A stretch of DNA of 64,000 nt, taken from positions 1 to 64,000 of the forward strand of contig JARFTX010000003.1 in assembly GCA_029289265.1 (NCBI GenBank). Direction: 5' to 3'. Position 1 is the stretch's first letter. Every line of letters starts with the position of its first letter. Source of the stretch: Gammaproteobacteria bacterium (GTDB taxonomy: Bacteria; Pseudomonadota; Gammaproteobacteria; Burkholderiales; Rhodocyclaceae). A program made the translations under genes and the position numbers. Under the pieces are notes generated by a model, which was given only the letters and a program-made list of their open reading frames with translations, had not been told where the DNA came from and did no database searches. Positions 50,936-61,225 of this stretch are shown piece by piece.

Positions 50936-52273
50936 TCACGACCTCCCGGTAGGTTCGTCCGTGGCGGCAGCCGCATCGGGCTTCGCGCTCGCCCGCGCGC
51001 CGTCGAGCATTTCGTGGCGCGCACCCAATCGCAGTCCGACCGCCATCCACACGGCGGCAAGCGGCAGGGCGACCAGCGCGATGCCGCTCGCGCCGAGCCC
51101 CACCGCCCTCAGCCCGGCGTAGAGCCAGCCGCTCACCGCGTCACCGCCACGGTAGACCACGGTGTCGATGAAATTTTTCGCCTTGTACTTCTCCTCGGGC
51201 CGGACCACGGTATAGAGCGCTTCGCGCGCCGGGCGGGCAAGAAAGAAATTGCTCGTGCGCCGCAGCACCTGGAAGGCGACGATCACTGCAAGCACCGGAA
51301 AGGCGGCGAGCACGGCAAACCCCACGAGCGAAACGAGCGGCAGCAGCGCGAGCGCCTTGCCGAGGCCGAAATGCGTCATGACGCGGCCGGCGAGGAAGAT
51401 CTGGCCAAGCAGGGTGAGGGTGTTCACCGTGAGGTCCATGCCGGCAAAAAGTCGGGTGCGCTCGCCGGCGGTCGCGAAGGCGTCGCGCACTATGTGCGCC
51501 TGCTCGAAGTAGAGAAAGGTGGATAGCGTCGTAAACAGCACGATGTAGAGGCCGATGCCGAGCAGATAGGGCGAGGTTGCGGCGAGGCGGACGCCGGCGA
51601 AGACGCCACCGCCGATCGGCTGATCGTGGCGCCGGCCCGCTGCGCCAGCCGAGCGGCTTTCGGCGAAGCGGAGCAGGGCGGCGAGCGCCGCGAGCGCACC
51701 GGCCAGAAAGGCGGCCGACACCAGCAGCAGCGGCTCGGGGCCCAGGCGCGTCGCCAGCGTCACCGTGATGAGCGGCCCGGACACGGCACCGAGGCTGCCG
51801 CCCGCGGCGATCAGGCCGAACAGGCGCTTCGCCTGCGCGCTGTCCCAGAGGTCGGCCATGAAACTCCAGAACACCGACACGACGAACAGGTTGAAGACGC
51901 TCACCCAGACGAAGAAGGCCTGCGCCACCCAGCGCCGCTCCGCGCCGCTTTCCATCAGGGCGTAGAAGGCGACGAGCTGCGCGGCAAAGACCAGGTAGAC
52001 CCCGGGCAGCAGCCCCCGCAGCGGGAAACGCCGCACCGCCCAGCCGAAGACGGGCACTACCGCGAGCATCGCGACGAAGGTCGCGGTGAAGGTCCACTGC
52101 AGGTGCTCGACGCCGGCCTGGATGCCCATCTCGTCGCGCACCGGCCGCAGCACGTAGTAGCTGCACAGCAGGCAGAAGAAGTAGAGCGCCGAGAGCGCGA
52201 CCGGTACGAACTCGTCTCGTCGGACTCCGGTCAGGAAGCGGACGGATCTGGTCGCTTCGGTACGGAAGTTCAT
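50936..52273 (-). CDS. MFS-fold membrane transporter (NTP/NDP exchange-like)
   Basis: A 445-residue polytopic inner-membrane protein with about 12 helices. It begins with the helix ALSALYFFCLLCSYYVLRPVRDEMGI, a feature of the ATP/ADP translocase-like branch, and has NFFLARPAREALYTVV in the second half. The substrate is unknown; relatives are annotated as NTP/NDP exchangers but this is weak. The ATG at 52273 starts the first helix. The aldo/keto reductase follows without a gap, so an operon is likely. Confidence 0.75.
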   Translation of the reverse strand: MNFRTEATRSVRFLTGVRRDEFVPVALSALYFFCLLCSYYVLRPVRDEMGIQAGVEHLQWTFTATFVAMLAVVPVFGWAVRRFPLRGLLPGVYLVFAAQLVAFYALMESGAERRWVAQAFFVWVSVFNLFVVSVFWSFMADLWDSAQAKRLFGLIAAGGSLGAVSGPLITVTLATRLGPEPLLLVSAAFLAGALAALAALLRFAESRSAGAAGRRHDQPIGGGVFAGVRLAATSPYLLGIGLYIVLFTTLSTFLYFEQAHIVRDAFATAGERTRLFAGMDLTVNTLTLLGQIFLAGRVMTHFGLGKALALLPLVSLVGFAVLAAFPVLAVIVAFQVLRRTSNFFLARPAREALYTVVRPEEKYKAKNFIDTVVYRGGDAVSGWLYAGLRAVGLGASGIALVALPLAAVWMAVGLRLGARHEMLDGARASAKPDAAAATDEPTGRS

Positions 52274-52430
52274 GGGCAATCTCCTGCTTGTACTTATAGA
52301 CCAAAGCAGTCCCTGCGAATCCGGTCGTGGCGCGCACCCCCGATTCGTCCGCAATGGCCGGACCCGTGGCGTGTACGGACATTTTGGGCGCCGAGGACAT
52401 ACGGATAGGGTACAGACGTCACGGAACAAA

Positions 52431-52451
52431 ATGGTACTGGTTCAGTCCCAT
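52431..52451. promoter_or_regulatory. Candidate Rrf2/IscR-type operator upstream of the SUF operon
   Basis: ATGGTACT-GGTTC-AGTCCCAT is an inverted repeat (7 of 8 pairs, 5-nt centre), ending 22 nt before the regulator's ATG. The ACT-N5-AGT core and the AGTC-N3-TAT right half match the type 1 IscR consensus. It should be the site of autoregulation. Further upstream ATACGGATAGGGTACAG may hold a second site or promoter element. Confidence 0.6.
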
Positions 52452-52472
52452 ATGAAAACGGGAGCGACCACG

Positions 52473-52930
52473 ATGCTGCGACTGAGCAAACTTTCCGATT
52501 ACGGCACGGTGATCATGGCGCACATGGCCCGCGACCCGGCCCGCCTCTACAGCGCCTCCGAAATCGCCGCGGCGCTTGGAGTGGGGCTGGCCACGGTGAC
52601 CAAGCTCCTCAAGATGTTTTTGCGCGAGGGCCTCCTCGTGTCGCAGCGCGGCGTGCACGGCGGCTATGCACTGGCCCGCGCGCCGACGTCGATCTCGCTC
52701 GCCCAGATCATCGACGCCGTCGAGGGGCCGCTCGGCATGACCGAGTGCTGCGTGACGGCGGGGCTGTGCGGGCAGGAGCCGGGCTGCGCGGTGCGCGGCA
52801 ACTGGCAGCGCATCAACCGCGTGATCCGCGACGCGCTCGAAGGCGTGAGCCTGGCCGAGTTCGCCCAACCCGAATTCGTACCGATCGACGTCGCGGCGAT
52901 CCGCAGCCGCCACCCGATGGAGACGCTCAC

Positions 52931-52949
<19 letters not shown>
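52473..52949 (+). CDS. SUF system Fe-S cluster assembly regulator (Rrf2 family)
   Basis: A 158-residue winged-helix regulator. The N-terminal [16 protein letters not shown] and the recognition helix segment VTKLLKMFL are typical. Cys93-x5-Cys99-x5-Cys105 matches the [2Fe-2S] ligands of IscR. It should sense Fe-S status and control the SUF operon. The ATG at 52473 has GGGAG about 9 nt upstream; ATG at 52452 is the alternative. The gene ends 19 nt inside sufB. Confidence 0.92.
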
Positions 52950-54379
<1,430 letters not shown>

Positions 54380-54405
54380 TGGGCGAAGCAAGAGGAGGGC
54401 AACGC

Positions 54406-55200
54406 ATGCTCGAGATCAGGAATCTTCACGTCAGCGTCGAGGGCAAGCCGATCCTGCGCGGCATCGACCTCGACCTGCGGGCGGGCGAGGTGCACGCCAT
54501 CATGGGTCCGAACGGCTCGGGCAAGAGCACGCTCGCGCACGTGCTCGCCGGGCGCGACGGCTACGTCGTGACCGATGGCGAAGTGCGCTACCGCGGACAG
54601 GATCTGCTCGCGCTCGCGCCCGAGGAGCGCGCGCACGAGGGCGTCTTCCTCGCCTTCCAGTACCCGGTGGAGATTCCCGGCGTCGCCAACGTCTATCTGC
54701 TCAAGGCGGCGCTCAATGCGCTGCGCAAGCACCGCGGCGAGGCCGAGCTCGACGCGATGGACTTTCTCGCGCTGGTGCGCGACAAGCTGGGCCTGATGGA
54801 GATGGACGAGGCGCTGCTCTACCGCGCGGTGAACCAGGGCTTCTCGGGTGGCGAGAAGAAGCGCAATGAGATCCTGCAGATGGCGGTGCTCGAGCCGCGG
54901 CTCGCGATCCTCGACGAGACCGATTCGGGCCTCGACATCGACGCGCTGAAGGTGGTCGCCAACGGCGTCAACGCCTTGCGCAATCCGGAGCGTGCGATCG
55001 TGCTGGTGACCCATTACCAGCGGCTGCTCGACCACATCGTGCCCGACCGCGTGCACGTGCTCGCGCAGGGACGCATCGCGCGCTCGGGCGGACCCGAGCT
55101 CGCCCGCGAGCTCGAGGCGCGCGGCTACGGCTGGATCGAGGCCCAGGCCGGCGAGGGCGGGCGCGAGGCGGCGCCCGAGGCCGGGGAGGCCGGACGATGA
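54406..55200 (+). CDS. sufC: Fe-S cluster assembly ATPase SufC
   Basis: A 264-residue ABC ATPase. Walker A GPNGSGKST at 34-42, the signature FSGGEKKRNE and Walker B LAILDETDSGLDID are all present. It drives SufB-SufD conformational change. AGAGGAGGG upstream favours the ATG at 54406 over the in-frame ATG at 54379, which overlaps the sufB stop. The last four bases overlap sufD. Confidence 0.97.
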   Translation: MLEIRNLHVSVEGKPILRGIDLDLRAGEVHAIMGPNGSGKSTLAHVLAGRDGYVVTDGEVRYRGQDLLALAPEERAHEGVFLAFQYPVEIPGVANVYLLKAALNALRKHRGEAELDAMDFLALVRDKLGLMEMDEALLYRAVNQGFSGGEKKRNEILQMAVLEPRLAILDETDSGLDIDALKVVANGVNALRNPERAIVLVTHYQRLLDHIVPDRVHVLAQGRIARSGGPELARELEARGYGWIEAQAGEGGREAAPEAGEAGR

Positions 55201-56537
55201 GTGCCGCCCGCGAGCACTATCGCGCCCAGTTCGCGCAGCGCGAGGCCGAACTGCCCGGCGCGACGCTGCCATGGCTGCGGCGCCAGCGCGCGGAGGCGCT
55301 CGAACGCTTTGCCGAGCGCGGCTTGCCGACGCTGCGCGACGAGGACTGGAAGTACACGAACGTGGCTGCAATCGAGAAGCGCCCGTTCGAGACTCGCCCG
55401 GCCGCCGCCAATGGCCTCGCCGCGCGGGAGGTCGCCCGCTTCGCGCTCGACCGCTGTCAGCGCGTCGTCTTCGTCAATGGCCGCTTCGTGCCGGAGCTGT
55501 CGCGGCTCGACGCCCTGGCCGGTGCGACGATCGGAAGCCTCGCCGCGGCGCTCGCCCGCGAACCGGGGCGTGTCGAGGCGGTGCTCGCCGCCGAGCCCGC
55601 AGCGGCGCACGGTTTCGCCGCGCTCAATGCGGCGTTCTGGAGCGACGGCTTGTGGATCGATCTCGCGCCGGGAACCGTGGTCGAAGCCCCCTTGCACGCC
55701 CTGTACCTGACCCTGCCCGACGGCGGCGCGAGCCCGGCGACCTTTCCGCTCAACGTGGTGAGCGCGGCCGGCGGCGCCGGCGTGACGCTGCTCGAACATT
55801 ACGTAGGCCCCGACGACGCCATCTACCTGACCGACGCGGTCACGCGCATCGTCGCCGGAGAAGGTGCGACGGTGCGCCACATGCGGCTGCAGCAGGAAGG
55901 CCGGCGGGCCTTCCACATCGCCGAGGTCGGCGCCGCGCAGGCGACCGGTAGCCGCTTCGATTCGCTCGCCCTCGCCTTCGGCGCGATGCTCTCGCGCGCC
56001 GGCATCGCGACGCGTTTCGACGGGGAAGGGTGCTCGACCGAGCTGCTCGGCCTCTACGTCGGCGACGGGCGCCGCCATTTCGACCACCACACCCTGATCG
56101 ACCATGCCCATCCACGCGGCGTGAGCCGCGAGTTCTACAAGGGCGTGCTCGACGGCGCGGCGCGCGCCGTGTTCAACGGCCGCGTCGTCGTGCGCCCGGA
56201 CGCGCAGCGCACCGACGCGCTGCAGGCGAACCACAACCTGCTGCTGTCGGATGAGGCCGAGGTCGACACCAAGCCGCAGCTCGAGATCTACGCCGACGAC
56301 GTCAAGTGCAGCCACGGCGCGACGGTGGGCCAGATCGACCCCGTGCAGCGCTTCTACCTGCGCGCGCGCGGCATCGACGACGCGCAGGCACAGGCGCTGC
56401 TGGTGCGCGCGTTCGCCGCCGAGATCGTCGAGCGTGTGCGCTTCGCCCCGCTGCGCGCGCGACTGCAAGGGCTGCTGCCGGGGCAGATTGCCGACGAGAT
56501 GGGAGTGTCGCCATGCGCAGAGCCGGTAACGAACTGA
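55197..56537 (+). CDS. sufD: Fe-S cluster assembly protein SufD
   Basis: A 446-residue beta-helix partner of SufB. The N-terminal region includes LPTLRDEDWKYTNVAAI; the C-terminal core has LYVGDGRRHFDHHTLIDHAHP and SHGATVGQIDP, the conserved SufD signature. It starts inside the sufC stop (ATGA) and ends 25 nt inside sufS. Length is standard. Confidence 0.95.
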   Translation: MSAAREHYRAQFAQREAELPGATLPWLRRQRAEALERFAERGLPTLRDEDWKYTNVAAIEKRPFETRPAAANGLAAREVARFALDRCQRVVFVNGRFVPELSRLDALAGATIGSLAAALAREPGRVEAVLAAEPAAAHGFAALNAAFWSDGLWIDLAPGTVVEAPLHALYLTLPDGGASPATFPLNVVSAAGGAGVTLLEHYVGPDDAIYLTDAVTRIVAGEGATVRHMRLQQEGRRAFHIAEVGAAQATGSRFDSLALAFGAMLSRAGIATRFDGEGCSTELLGLYVGDGRRHFDHHTLIDHAHPRGVSREFYKGVLDGAARAVFNGRVVVRPDAQRTDALQANHNLLLSDEAEVDTKPQLEIYADDVKCSHGATVGQIDPVQRFYLRARGIDDAQAQALLVRAFAAEIVERVRFAPLRARLQGLLPGQIADEMGVSPCAEPVTN

Positions 56538-57775
56538 ATCCCGAAGCGTCGCCTGCCCTCGACGTCGCCCGGGTGCGCGCCGAGTTTCCGATCCTGGCGC
56601 GGGAAGTGCACGGCCGGCCGCTGGTCTATCTCGACAACGCCGCGACCAGCCAGAAGCCGCAGTGCGTGATCGATTGCGAGGCACGCTACTACGCCGAGAT
56701 CAACGCCAACGTGCACCGCGGCGTGCACCGCCTGAGCCAGGAGGCGACCGACGCCTACGAGGGCGCGCGCGACACCGTGCAGCGCTTTGTCAACGCCGCC
56801 CACCGCGAGGAGATCGTGTTCGTGCGCGGCACGACCGAGGCCATCAACCTGGTCGCGCAATCGTGGGGCGCGGCGCTGCATCCCGGCGACGAGATCCTCG
56901 TCACGACCATGGAGCACCATTCCAACATCGTGCCGTGGCAGCTCGCCTGCGAGCGCGCGGGGGCGGTGTTGCGCGTCGCGCCCGTGAGCGAGGAGGGCGA
57001 ACTGGTGCTCGACGAGTTCCAGCACCTGCTCTCGCCGCAGACGCGCCTGGTCGCGCTGGCCCACGTCTCCAACGCGCTCGGCACGATCAACCCAGTGCGC
57101 CGCGTGATCGAGCTCGCGCACGCCCGCGGTGTTCCGGTGCTGCTCGACGGCGCCCAGGCTGTGCCGCATCTCGCCGTCGACGTGCAGTCCCTCGACTGCG
57201 ACTTCTACGCCTTCTCGGGCCACAAGCTCTACGGGCCGACCGGCATCGGCGTGCTCTACGGCAAGAAGGCGCGGCTCGACGCGATGCCGCCGTGGCAGGG
57301 CGGCGGCGACATGATCCGCCGCGTGAGTTTTGCCGGCACGACCTACAACGACCTGCCGTACAAGTTCGAGGCCGGCACCCCCAACATCGCCGGCGCGATC
57401 GCGCTGGGCGAGGCGATGCGCTTCGTCTCGCGTCTCGGGCTCGACGCGATCGCCGCCCACGAGCACGCCCTGCTCGAGCACGCGACGCGCCGCGCGCGCG
57501 AGACGCCGGGCCTGCGCCAGGTCGGCACGGCGCGCGACAAGGCCGCGATCCTGTCGTTCGTGATCGACGGCGTCCATCCGCACGACGTCGGCACCGTGCT
57601 CGACCTCGAGGGGGTGGCGGTGCGCACCGGCCACCACTGCACGATGCCTCTGATGGAGCGTTTCAAGCTACCGGCGACGGTGCGCGCGTCGTTCGCGCTG
57701 TACAACACGCAGGCCGAGGTCGACGCGCTGTACGCGGCGCTCGGCAAGCTTCGGGAGGTCTTCGGCGATGCCTGA
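56513..57775 (+). CDS. sufS: Cysteine desulfurase SufS
   Basis: A 420-residue PLP enzyme that takes sulfur from cysteine. PLP Lys238 lies in FSGHKLYGPTG and the catalytic Cys376 in RTGHHCTMPLM. NAATSQKP and TMEHHSNIVPW are family hallmarks. The ATG at 56513 has GGGAG upstream and overlaps sufD by 25 nt; the stop overlaps sufU by 8 nt. It should hand sulfur to SufU. Confidence 0.96.
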   Translation: MRRAGNELNPEASPALDVARVRAEFPILAREVHGRPLVYLDNAATSQKPQCVIDCEARYYAEINANVHRGVHRLSQEATDAYEGARDTVQRFVNAAHREEIVFVRGTTEAINLVAQSWGAALHPGDEILVTTMEHHSNIVPWQLACERAGAVLRVAPVSEEGELVLDEFQHLLSPQTRLVALAHVSNALGTINPVRRVIELAHARGVPVLLDGAQAVPHLAVDVQSLDCDFYAFSGHKLYGPTGIGVLYGKKARLDAMPPWQGGGDMIRRVSFAGTTYNDLPYKFEAGTPNIAGAIALGEAMRFVSRLGLDAIAAHEHALLEHATRRARETPGLRQVGTARDKAAILSFVIDGVHPHDVGTVLDLEGVAVRTGHHCTMPLMERFKLPATVRASFALYNTQAEVDALYAALGKLREVFGDA

Positions 57776-58226
57776 TCTGCGCGAGCTCTACCAGGAGATG
57801 ATCGTCGACCACGGCCGCCACCCGCGCAACTTCGGGCCGCTGCCCGAGGCAAACCGGCACGCCGAGGGGTTCAACCCGCTGTGCGGCGATCAGCTCGCGC
57901 TGCACCTGAAGCTGCGCGACGACGGCCTGATCGAGGACGCCCGCTTCGAGGGCTCGGGCTGTGCGATTTCGACCGCATCCGCCTCGCTGATGACCGAAGC
58001 CTTGAAGGGGCGCAGCAGGGAGGAGGCCGAGGCGCTGTTCGCGGCGTTTCACGCCCTCGTCACGGGTGAATCCGTCGGGCCGGGCAGCGCCGTCCCGCTC
58101 GGCAAGCTCGCCGTGCTGGGCGGCGTCACCCAGTTCCCGACCCGCGTGAAATGCGCGACGCTCGCCTGGCATACCTTGCAGGCCGCACTGCACGGCGAGA
58201 CCCGGCCGGTGTCTACGGAGGATTGA
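57768..58226 (+). CDS. sufU: Zinc-dependent sulfurtransferase SufU
   Basis: A 152-residue IscU-like protein. The Zn ligands Cys39-x-Asp41, Cys65 and Cys129 (KCATLAW) match the SufU type, which accepts sulfur from SufS by ligand exchange rather than acting as a scaffold. SufU is typical of Gram-positives and less common in proteobacteria. Separate sufE and sufA genes are absent from this operon. The start overlaps sufS by 8 nt. Confidence 0.93.
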   Translation: MPDLRELYQEMIVDHGRHPRNFGPLPEANRHAEGFNPLCGDQLALHLKLRDDGLIEDARFEGSGCAISTASASLMTEALKGRSREEAEALFAAFHALVTGESVGPGSAVPLGKLAVLGGVTQFPTRVKCATLAWHTLQAALHGETRPVSTED

Positions 58227-58227
58227 G

Positions 58228-58602
58228 ATGAGCATCATGGATTGGCTGAATCGGGCCGAAGCGCAGCGCGACGCCGAGGCCGCCGCCGAGCGCGACGACA
58301 GTCTGCGGGCGGCTGTGATCGACGCGCTGCGCACCGTCTACGACCCGGAAATTCCGGTGAACATTTACGATCTGGGACTCATCTATGAGCTCGCCGTGGA
58401 CGAGGGCGACGGCCGTGTCGCGATCCGCATGACCCTCACCGCACCGGGCTGCCCGGTCGCGCAGACCTTTCCGGCGGTGGTTGCCGAAGCCGTTCGTCGC
58501 GTCGGCGGTGTGAGCGACGTCGATGTGGAACTGGTCTGGGACCCGCCCTGGTCCAAGGAGAGGATGAGCGAGGCGGCACGACTCGAACTGGGGATGATCT
58601 GA
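58228..58602 (+). CDS. sufT: Fe-S cluster assembly protein SufT (MIP18/DUF59)
   Basis: A 124-residue protein with a DUF59 domain: DPEIPVNIYDLGLIYELA and LTAPGCPVAQTFP, which contains the conserved Cys. SufT aids Fe-S maturation under heavy demand. It begins 1 nt after the sufU stop and ends 3 nt before the Rieske gene. Confidence 0.93.
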   Translation: MSIMDWLNRAEAQRDAEAAAERDDSLRAAVIDALRTVYDPEIPVNIYDLGLIYELAVDEGDGRVAIRMTLTAPGCPVAQTFPAVVAEAVRRVGGVSDVDVELVWDPPWSKERMSEAARLELGMI

Positions 58603-58605
58603 GAC

Positions 58606-58929
58606 ATGGACGACTGGCTCGACGTGGCGAAGGTCTCCGAGTTTCCCCCCGAGGAGGTCCGTGTCGTGACGCTGGACGACGGGCGTGAGATTGCCGTCTT
58701 CAATGTTCGGGGGCGCTTCTTCGCGATCGAGGACCTATGCAGCCACGAGGCGGAGAATCTGTCGTGGGGCGTCGTCGAGGGCGAAGAGGTGGTGTGCCCG
58801 CGCCACGGCGCACGGTTCTCCCTCGCCACGGGGAAAGCCCTGTCGGCGCCGGCCTATGAACCCGTCGCCTGTTTTCCGGTGAGGATCGAGGGCGATATGG
58901 TGCAGGTCGGGGTGGCTCGCGACGAGTGA
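58606..58929 (+). CDS. Rieske-type ferredoxin (non-heme iron oxygenase ferredoxin subunit-like)
   Basis: A 107-residue soluble Rieske [2Fe-2S] protein. Ligands are Cys and His in LCSHEAENLSWG and in VCPRHGARF. Rieske ferredoxins pass electrons to oxygenases; as the last SUF gene it may instead work with SUF proteins, since its cluster needs the operon it sits in. It starts 3 nt after sufT. Confidence 0.92.
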   Translation: MDDWLDVAKVSEFPPEEVRVVTLDDGREIAVFNVRGRFFAIEDLCSHEAENLSWGVVEGEEVVCPRHGARFSLATGKALSAPAYEPVACFPVRIEGDMVQVGVARDE

Positions 58930-58981
58930 GTGCGCGCCGCCGGCACGGTGGCCGGGCTGCGCAGCGTGGAGGTTTGACCCG

Positions 58982-59665
58982 ATGGAAGATCGCGACTTTT
59001 CGACGATGCGCGACGACATGATGGTCGAAATCGCGATGGAGGCCGCATTGCTGGGCGAACATCTCGGCAAACCGGCGTTCGATCCCCGTGTGATGGATGT
59101 GATCGGGCGCGTGCCGCGGCACGAATTCGTGCCGCTCGAGCTGCAACCCTACGCGTACCTGAACCGGCCGCTGCCGATCGGTTTCGAGAAGACCATCTCG
59201 CAGCCTTTCATCGTCGCGCTGATGACCGACCTGCTCGAACTCACGGACCAGGACACCGTCCTCGAGATCGGCACAGGCCTGGGCTATCAGAGCGCCATCC
59301 TGTCGCAGCTCGCGAAGCGCGTCTACAGCATCGAGATCATCGGGGAGCTCGCCAAGCAGGCGCGGCAGCGCCTTGCGCGCCTGGGCTGCCCCAATGTCGA
59401 GCTGCGCACCGGCAACGGCTACCACGGCTGGCCCGAGCAGGCGCCGTTCGACAAGATCATGGTAACGGCCGCGCCCGACCTCGTGCCGCCCTCCCTGATC
59501 GTGCAGCTCAAGCCGGGCGGGCGTATGGCGATTCCGGCGGGGCTTGCCGACAGCCAGCAGCTGATCCTCGTCACCAAGGATGCCAACGGCAGGCTGCACA
59601 CCCGGGAGGTGCTGCCGGTACGCTTTTCGCAGCTCGAGGAAGACGAGCCGCCAACCTTCGCTTGA
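58982..59665 (+). CDS. pcm: Protein-L-isoaspartate O-methyltransferase
   Basis: A 227-residue Rossmann-fold methyltransferase that repairs isoaspartyl residues. VLEIGTGLGYQSAILSQLA is motif I, and FDKIMVTAAPDLVP and LKPGGRMAIPAG are the following motifs. GGAGG lies 10 nt upstream of the ATG. It follows the SUF operon by 52 nt and may be co-transcribed, or stand alone. Confidence 0.94.
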   Translation: MEDRDFSTMRDDMMVEIAMEAALLGEHLGKPAFDPRVMDVIGRVPRHEFVPLELQPYAYLNRPLPIGFEKTISQPFIVALMTDLLELTDQDTVLEIGTGLGYQSAILSQLAKRVYSIEIIGELAKQARQRLARLGCPNVELRTGNGYHGWPEQAPFDKIMVTAAPDLVPPSLIVQLKPGGRMAIPAGLADSQQLILVTKDANGRLHTREVLPVRFSQLEEDEPPTFA

Positions 59666-59726
59666 GCCGCAGGTTGGCGCCCTCGCGACGGCGACAATCC
59701 ACGCGGGCGTGCCGAGCGGCGCCCTT

Positions 59727-59757
59727 GCGCGGCCGGTCACACGGATCACGGCCGCGC
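59727..59757. terminator. Hairpin between pcm and the glycine-zipper gene
   Basis: GCGCGGCCG and CGGCCGCGC form a perfect 9-bp stem around a 13-nt loop between two converging genes. No T-run follows, but its place and strength suit a bidirectional transcription end. Confidence 0.45.
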
Positions 59758-59782
59758 CACGCCATCCGTGCGACCGATCGCG

Positions 59783-60277
59783 TCAGCGTCGGTATCCGGG
59801 TGGCGGAGGCGGGTAATGGCGGTAGGCGCCCGGCGCCGCGCTCGCGTACCGGCCATAGACTGGTACGCGGTGACCGCTCGCGTACATGCACTGCTGGTAG
59901 GCGACGTCGTAGCGCTGCTGCAGCGAATGGGACGAGGCCTGGGCGGCACTCGCCCCGGCAGCCGACCCGACCAGCAGCCCCGCCCCGGCCCCGACGGCCG
60001 CACCTCGACTGCCATCGAACGCCGCCCCGGCGAGCGCTCCGACCGCCGTGCCAACCACGGCGCTGCGAACACCGCTGTCCGCGGCCGCCTGATCGGGCGT
60101 CCTCGCTCCCGCGTGCGCGTACGCGTAATTGCGACATGCCAGGTCGTCGGCACGAAACTGCTCGAAGTTCTTTCCCGTCCCGGGGAGCACCAGCATGCTC
60201 GGTCCGCTCGGCACCGATACGCAGCCGCCTAGCGCCAGCGCAGCTGCTGCGGCGTAACCCGCTAGTGCGCGTGCCAT
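59783..60277 (-). CDS. Glycine-zipper lipoprotein
   Basis: A 164-residue lipoprotein: the lipobox ALGGC ends the signal segment at residue 19, and a glycine-zipper region (about 72-112) has many Gly/Ala at four-residue spacing (VGTAVGALAGAAF, VGAGAGLLVGSAAG). Such segments insert in the outer membrane. The C-terminus is Pro/Tyr-rich. Function is unknown. It starts 4 nt after the stop of the tandem-repeat gene, and the two are probably one transcript. Confidence 0.8.
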   Translation of the reverse strand: MARALAGYAAAAALALGGCVSVPSGPSMLVLPGTGKNFEQFRADDLACRNYAYAHAGARTPDQAAADSGVRSAVVGTAVGALAGAAFDGSRGAAVGAGAGLLVGSAAGASAAQASSHSLQQRYDVAYQQCMYASGHRVPVYGRYASAAPGAYRHYPPPPPGYRR

Positions 60278-60281
60278 GGGC

Positions 60282-60905
60282 TTACTCCTGCAGATCCGGC
60301 GGAGTGGGCATGACGCGCTGCCAGCCGCCCGGGCAGCTGTTCACGTACGGATAGTATCCGGCCGGATCCTGGCAGTAGTACCAATAGCGCGGGTCACCCG
60401 GTTCGCCGTAGTCGGTACCCCGTTCGACATAGGTCGGCGGCGGCGCATAAGCCGGCACTGCCACGACCGGCGCGTACGCCGGATAAGCGTAGTGGGGCGG
60501 CGGCCAGTGCCAGAACAGCGGTGCCCCGATAAAGACGCCAATCCGCGCGCTGCGGTGGTGCACACGATGCTTCGCAACGAAATGCGGCTTGTGCACCGGG
60601 ACAGCGTGCTTATTGACGATGACCTGCCGGTGCGACTTGAAATGCGAGGGCGCGACCTGTCGATGGGACCTGAACTGAGACGATCCGACCTGCTGCCGAG
60701 ACCTGAACTGTGACGAGCCGACCCGCTGCTGGGACCTGAACTGGGACGGTCTGACCTGCTGCTGGGACCTGAACTGCACGGGCTGAAAGGTGTCGTGGCG
60801 TGGCGCGAAGCTCTGACCACCACGACCGCGGTCGCCCCACGCCGCCTCGCTGACTCCCAAACCCGTCAGAACGGCCAGCGCAAGCGCGCATGGAGCCCAT
60901 TTCAT
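60282..60905 (-). CDS. Secreted tandem-repeat protein
   Basis: A 207-residue secreted protein. A signal peptide (about 1-22) precedes five 11-residue repeats (42-96) of the form x-S-Q-F-R-S-x-x-x-V-x. Next is a His-rich stretch (VNKHAVPVHKPHFVAKHRVHH), a hydrophobic GVFIGAPLFW, and a Pro/Tyr-rich C-terminus with YWYYCQDPAGYYPYVNSCPGGW, typical of small outer-membrane-associated proteins of unknown role. It probably shares a transcript with the glycine-zipper lipoprotein. Confidence 0.75.
   Translation of the reverse strand: MKWAPCALALAVLTGLGVSEAAWGDRGRGGQSFAPRHDTFQPVQFRSQQQVRPSQFRSQQRVGSSQFRSRQQVGSSQFRSHRQVAPSHFKSHRQVIVNKHAVPVHKPHFVAKHRVHHRSARIGVFIGAPLFWHWPPPHYAYPAYAPVVAVPAYAPPPTYVERGTDYGEPGDPRYWYYCQDPAGYYPYVNSCPGGWQRVMPTPPDLQE
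60618..60782 (-). repeat. Five tandem 33-bp repeats inside the secreted protein gene
   Basis: Five in-frame copies of a 33-bp unit (165 bp) encode the 11-residue repeats. The three central copies are the best conserved, sharing GGGACCTGAACTG on the plus strand. The DNA similarity suggests recent expansion by slippage or unequal recombination, so copy number may vary between strains. Confidence 0.85.
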
Positions 60906-61225
60906 GGCTTCCTCCTTGCCGCTCGGCGGTGGGAGCGCCCCGTTGCCGCGAGTGCGGCAGTGACTGCGTCGATAATTTCAAATGACCGTCCGGCGGCCGA
61001 ATAATTCCACCTTTCTTGCCTGCGCCTTCGGTGCCGCGTTGGACAGCCGCGGGCGGACTCACTATGCTCAAACAAGGCATTCATCGGCTGCTCCTGGTCC
61101 GAGATTCGGGGAACACGTCGGGCAGGAGGAGCAGAAAGCAGCCGCCGCGGGCGCTGGGCATGGAGACGGGTCGGGTGGCCGCGGCGACCGGATCGACGGG
61201 AACCGAATTCGCAGGAGGCCCCGCA
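60906..61225. other. 320-bp divergent region between repeat protein and pirin genes
   Basis: This holds the pirin promoter (61040-61068) and a roughly 150-nt leader. A short AT-rich patch (ATAATTTCAAATG, near 60972) may carry the repeat gene's promoter. The plus frame stays open through the leader, but the pirin family start is at 61226. No RNA gene recognised. Confidence 0.5.
61040..61068 (+). promoter_or_regulatory. Sigma-70-type promoter of the pirin gene
   Basis: TGGACA (61040-61045; 5 of 6 of TTGACA), a 17-nt spacer, and TATGCT (61063-61068; 4 of 6 of TATAAT) give a reasonable vegetative promoter. It implies a leader of about 150 nt before the ATG at 61226. Confidence 0.5.
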
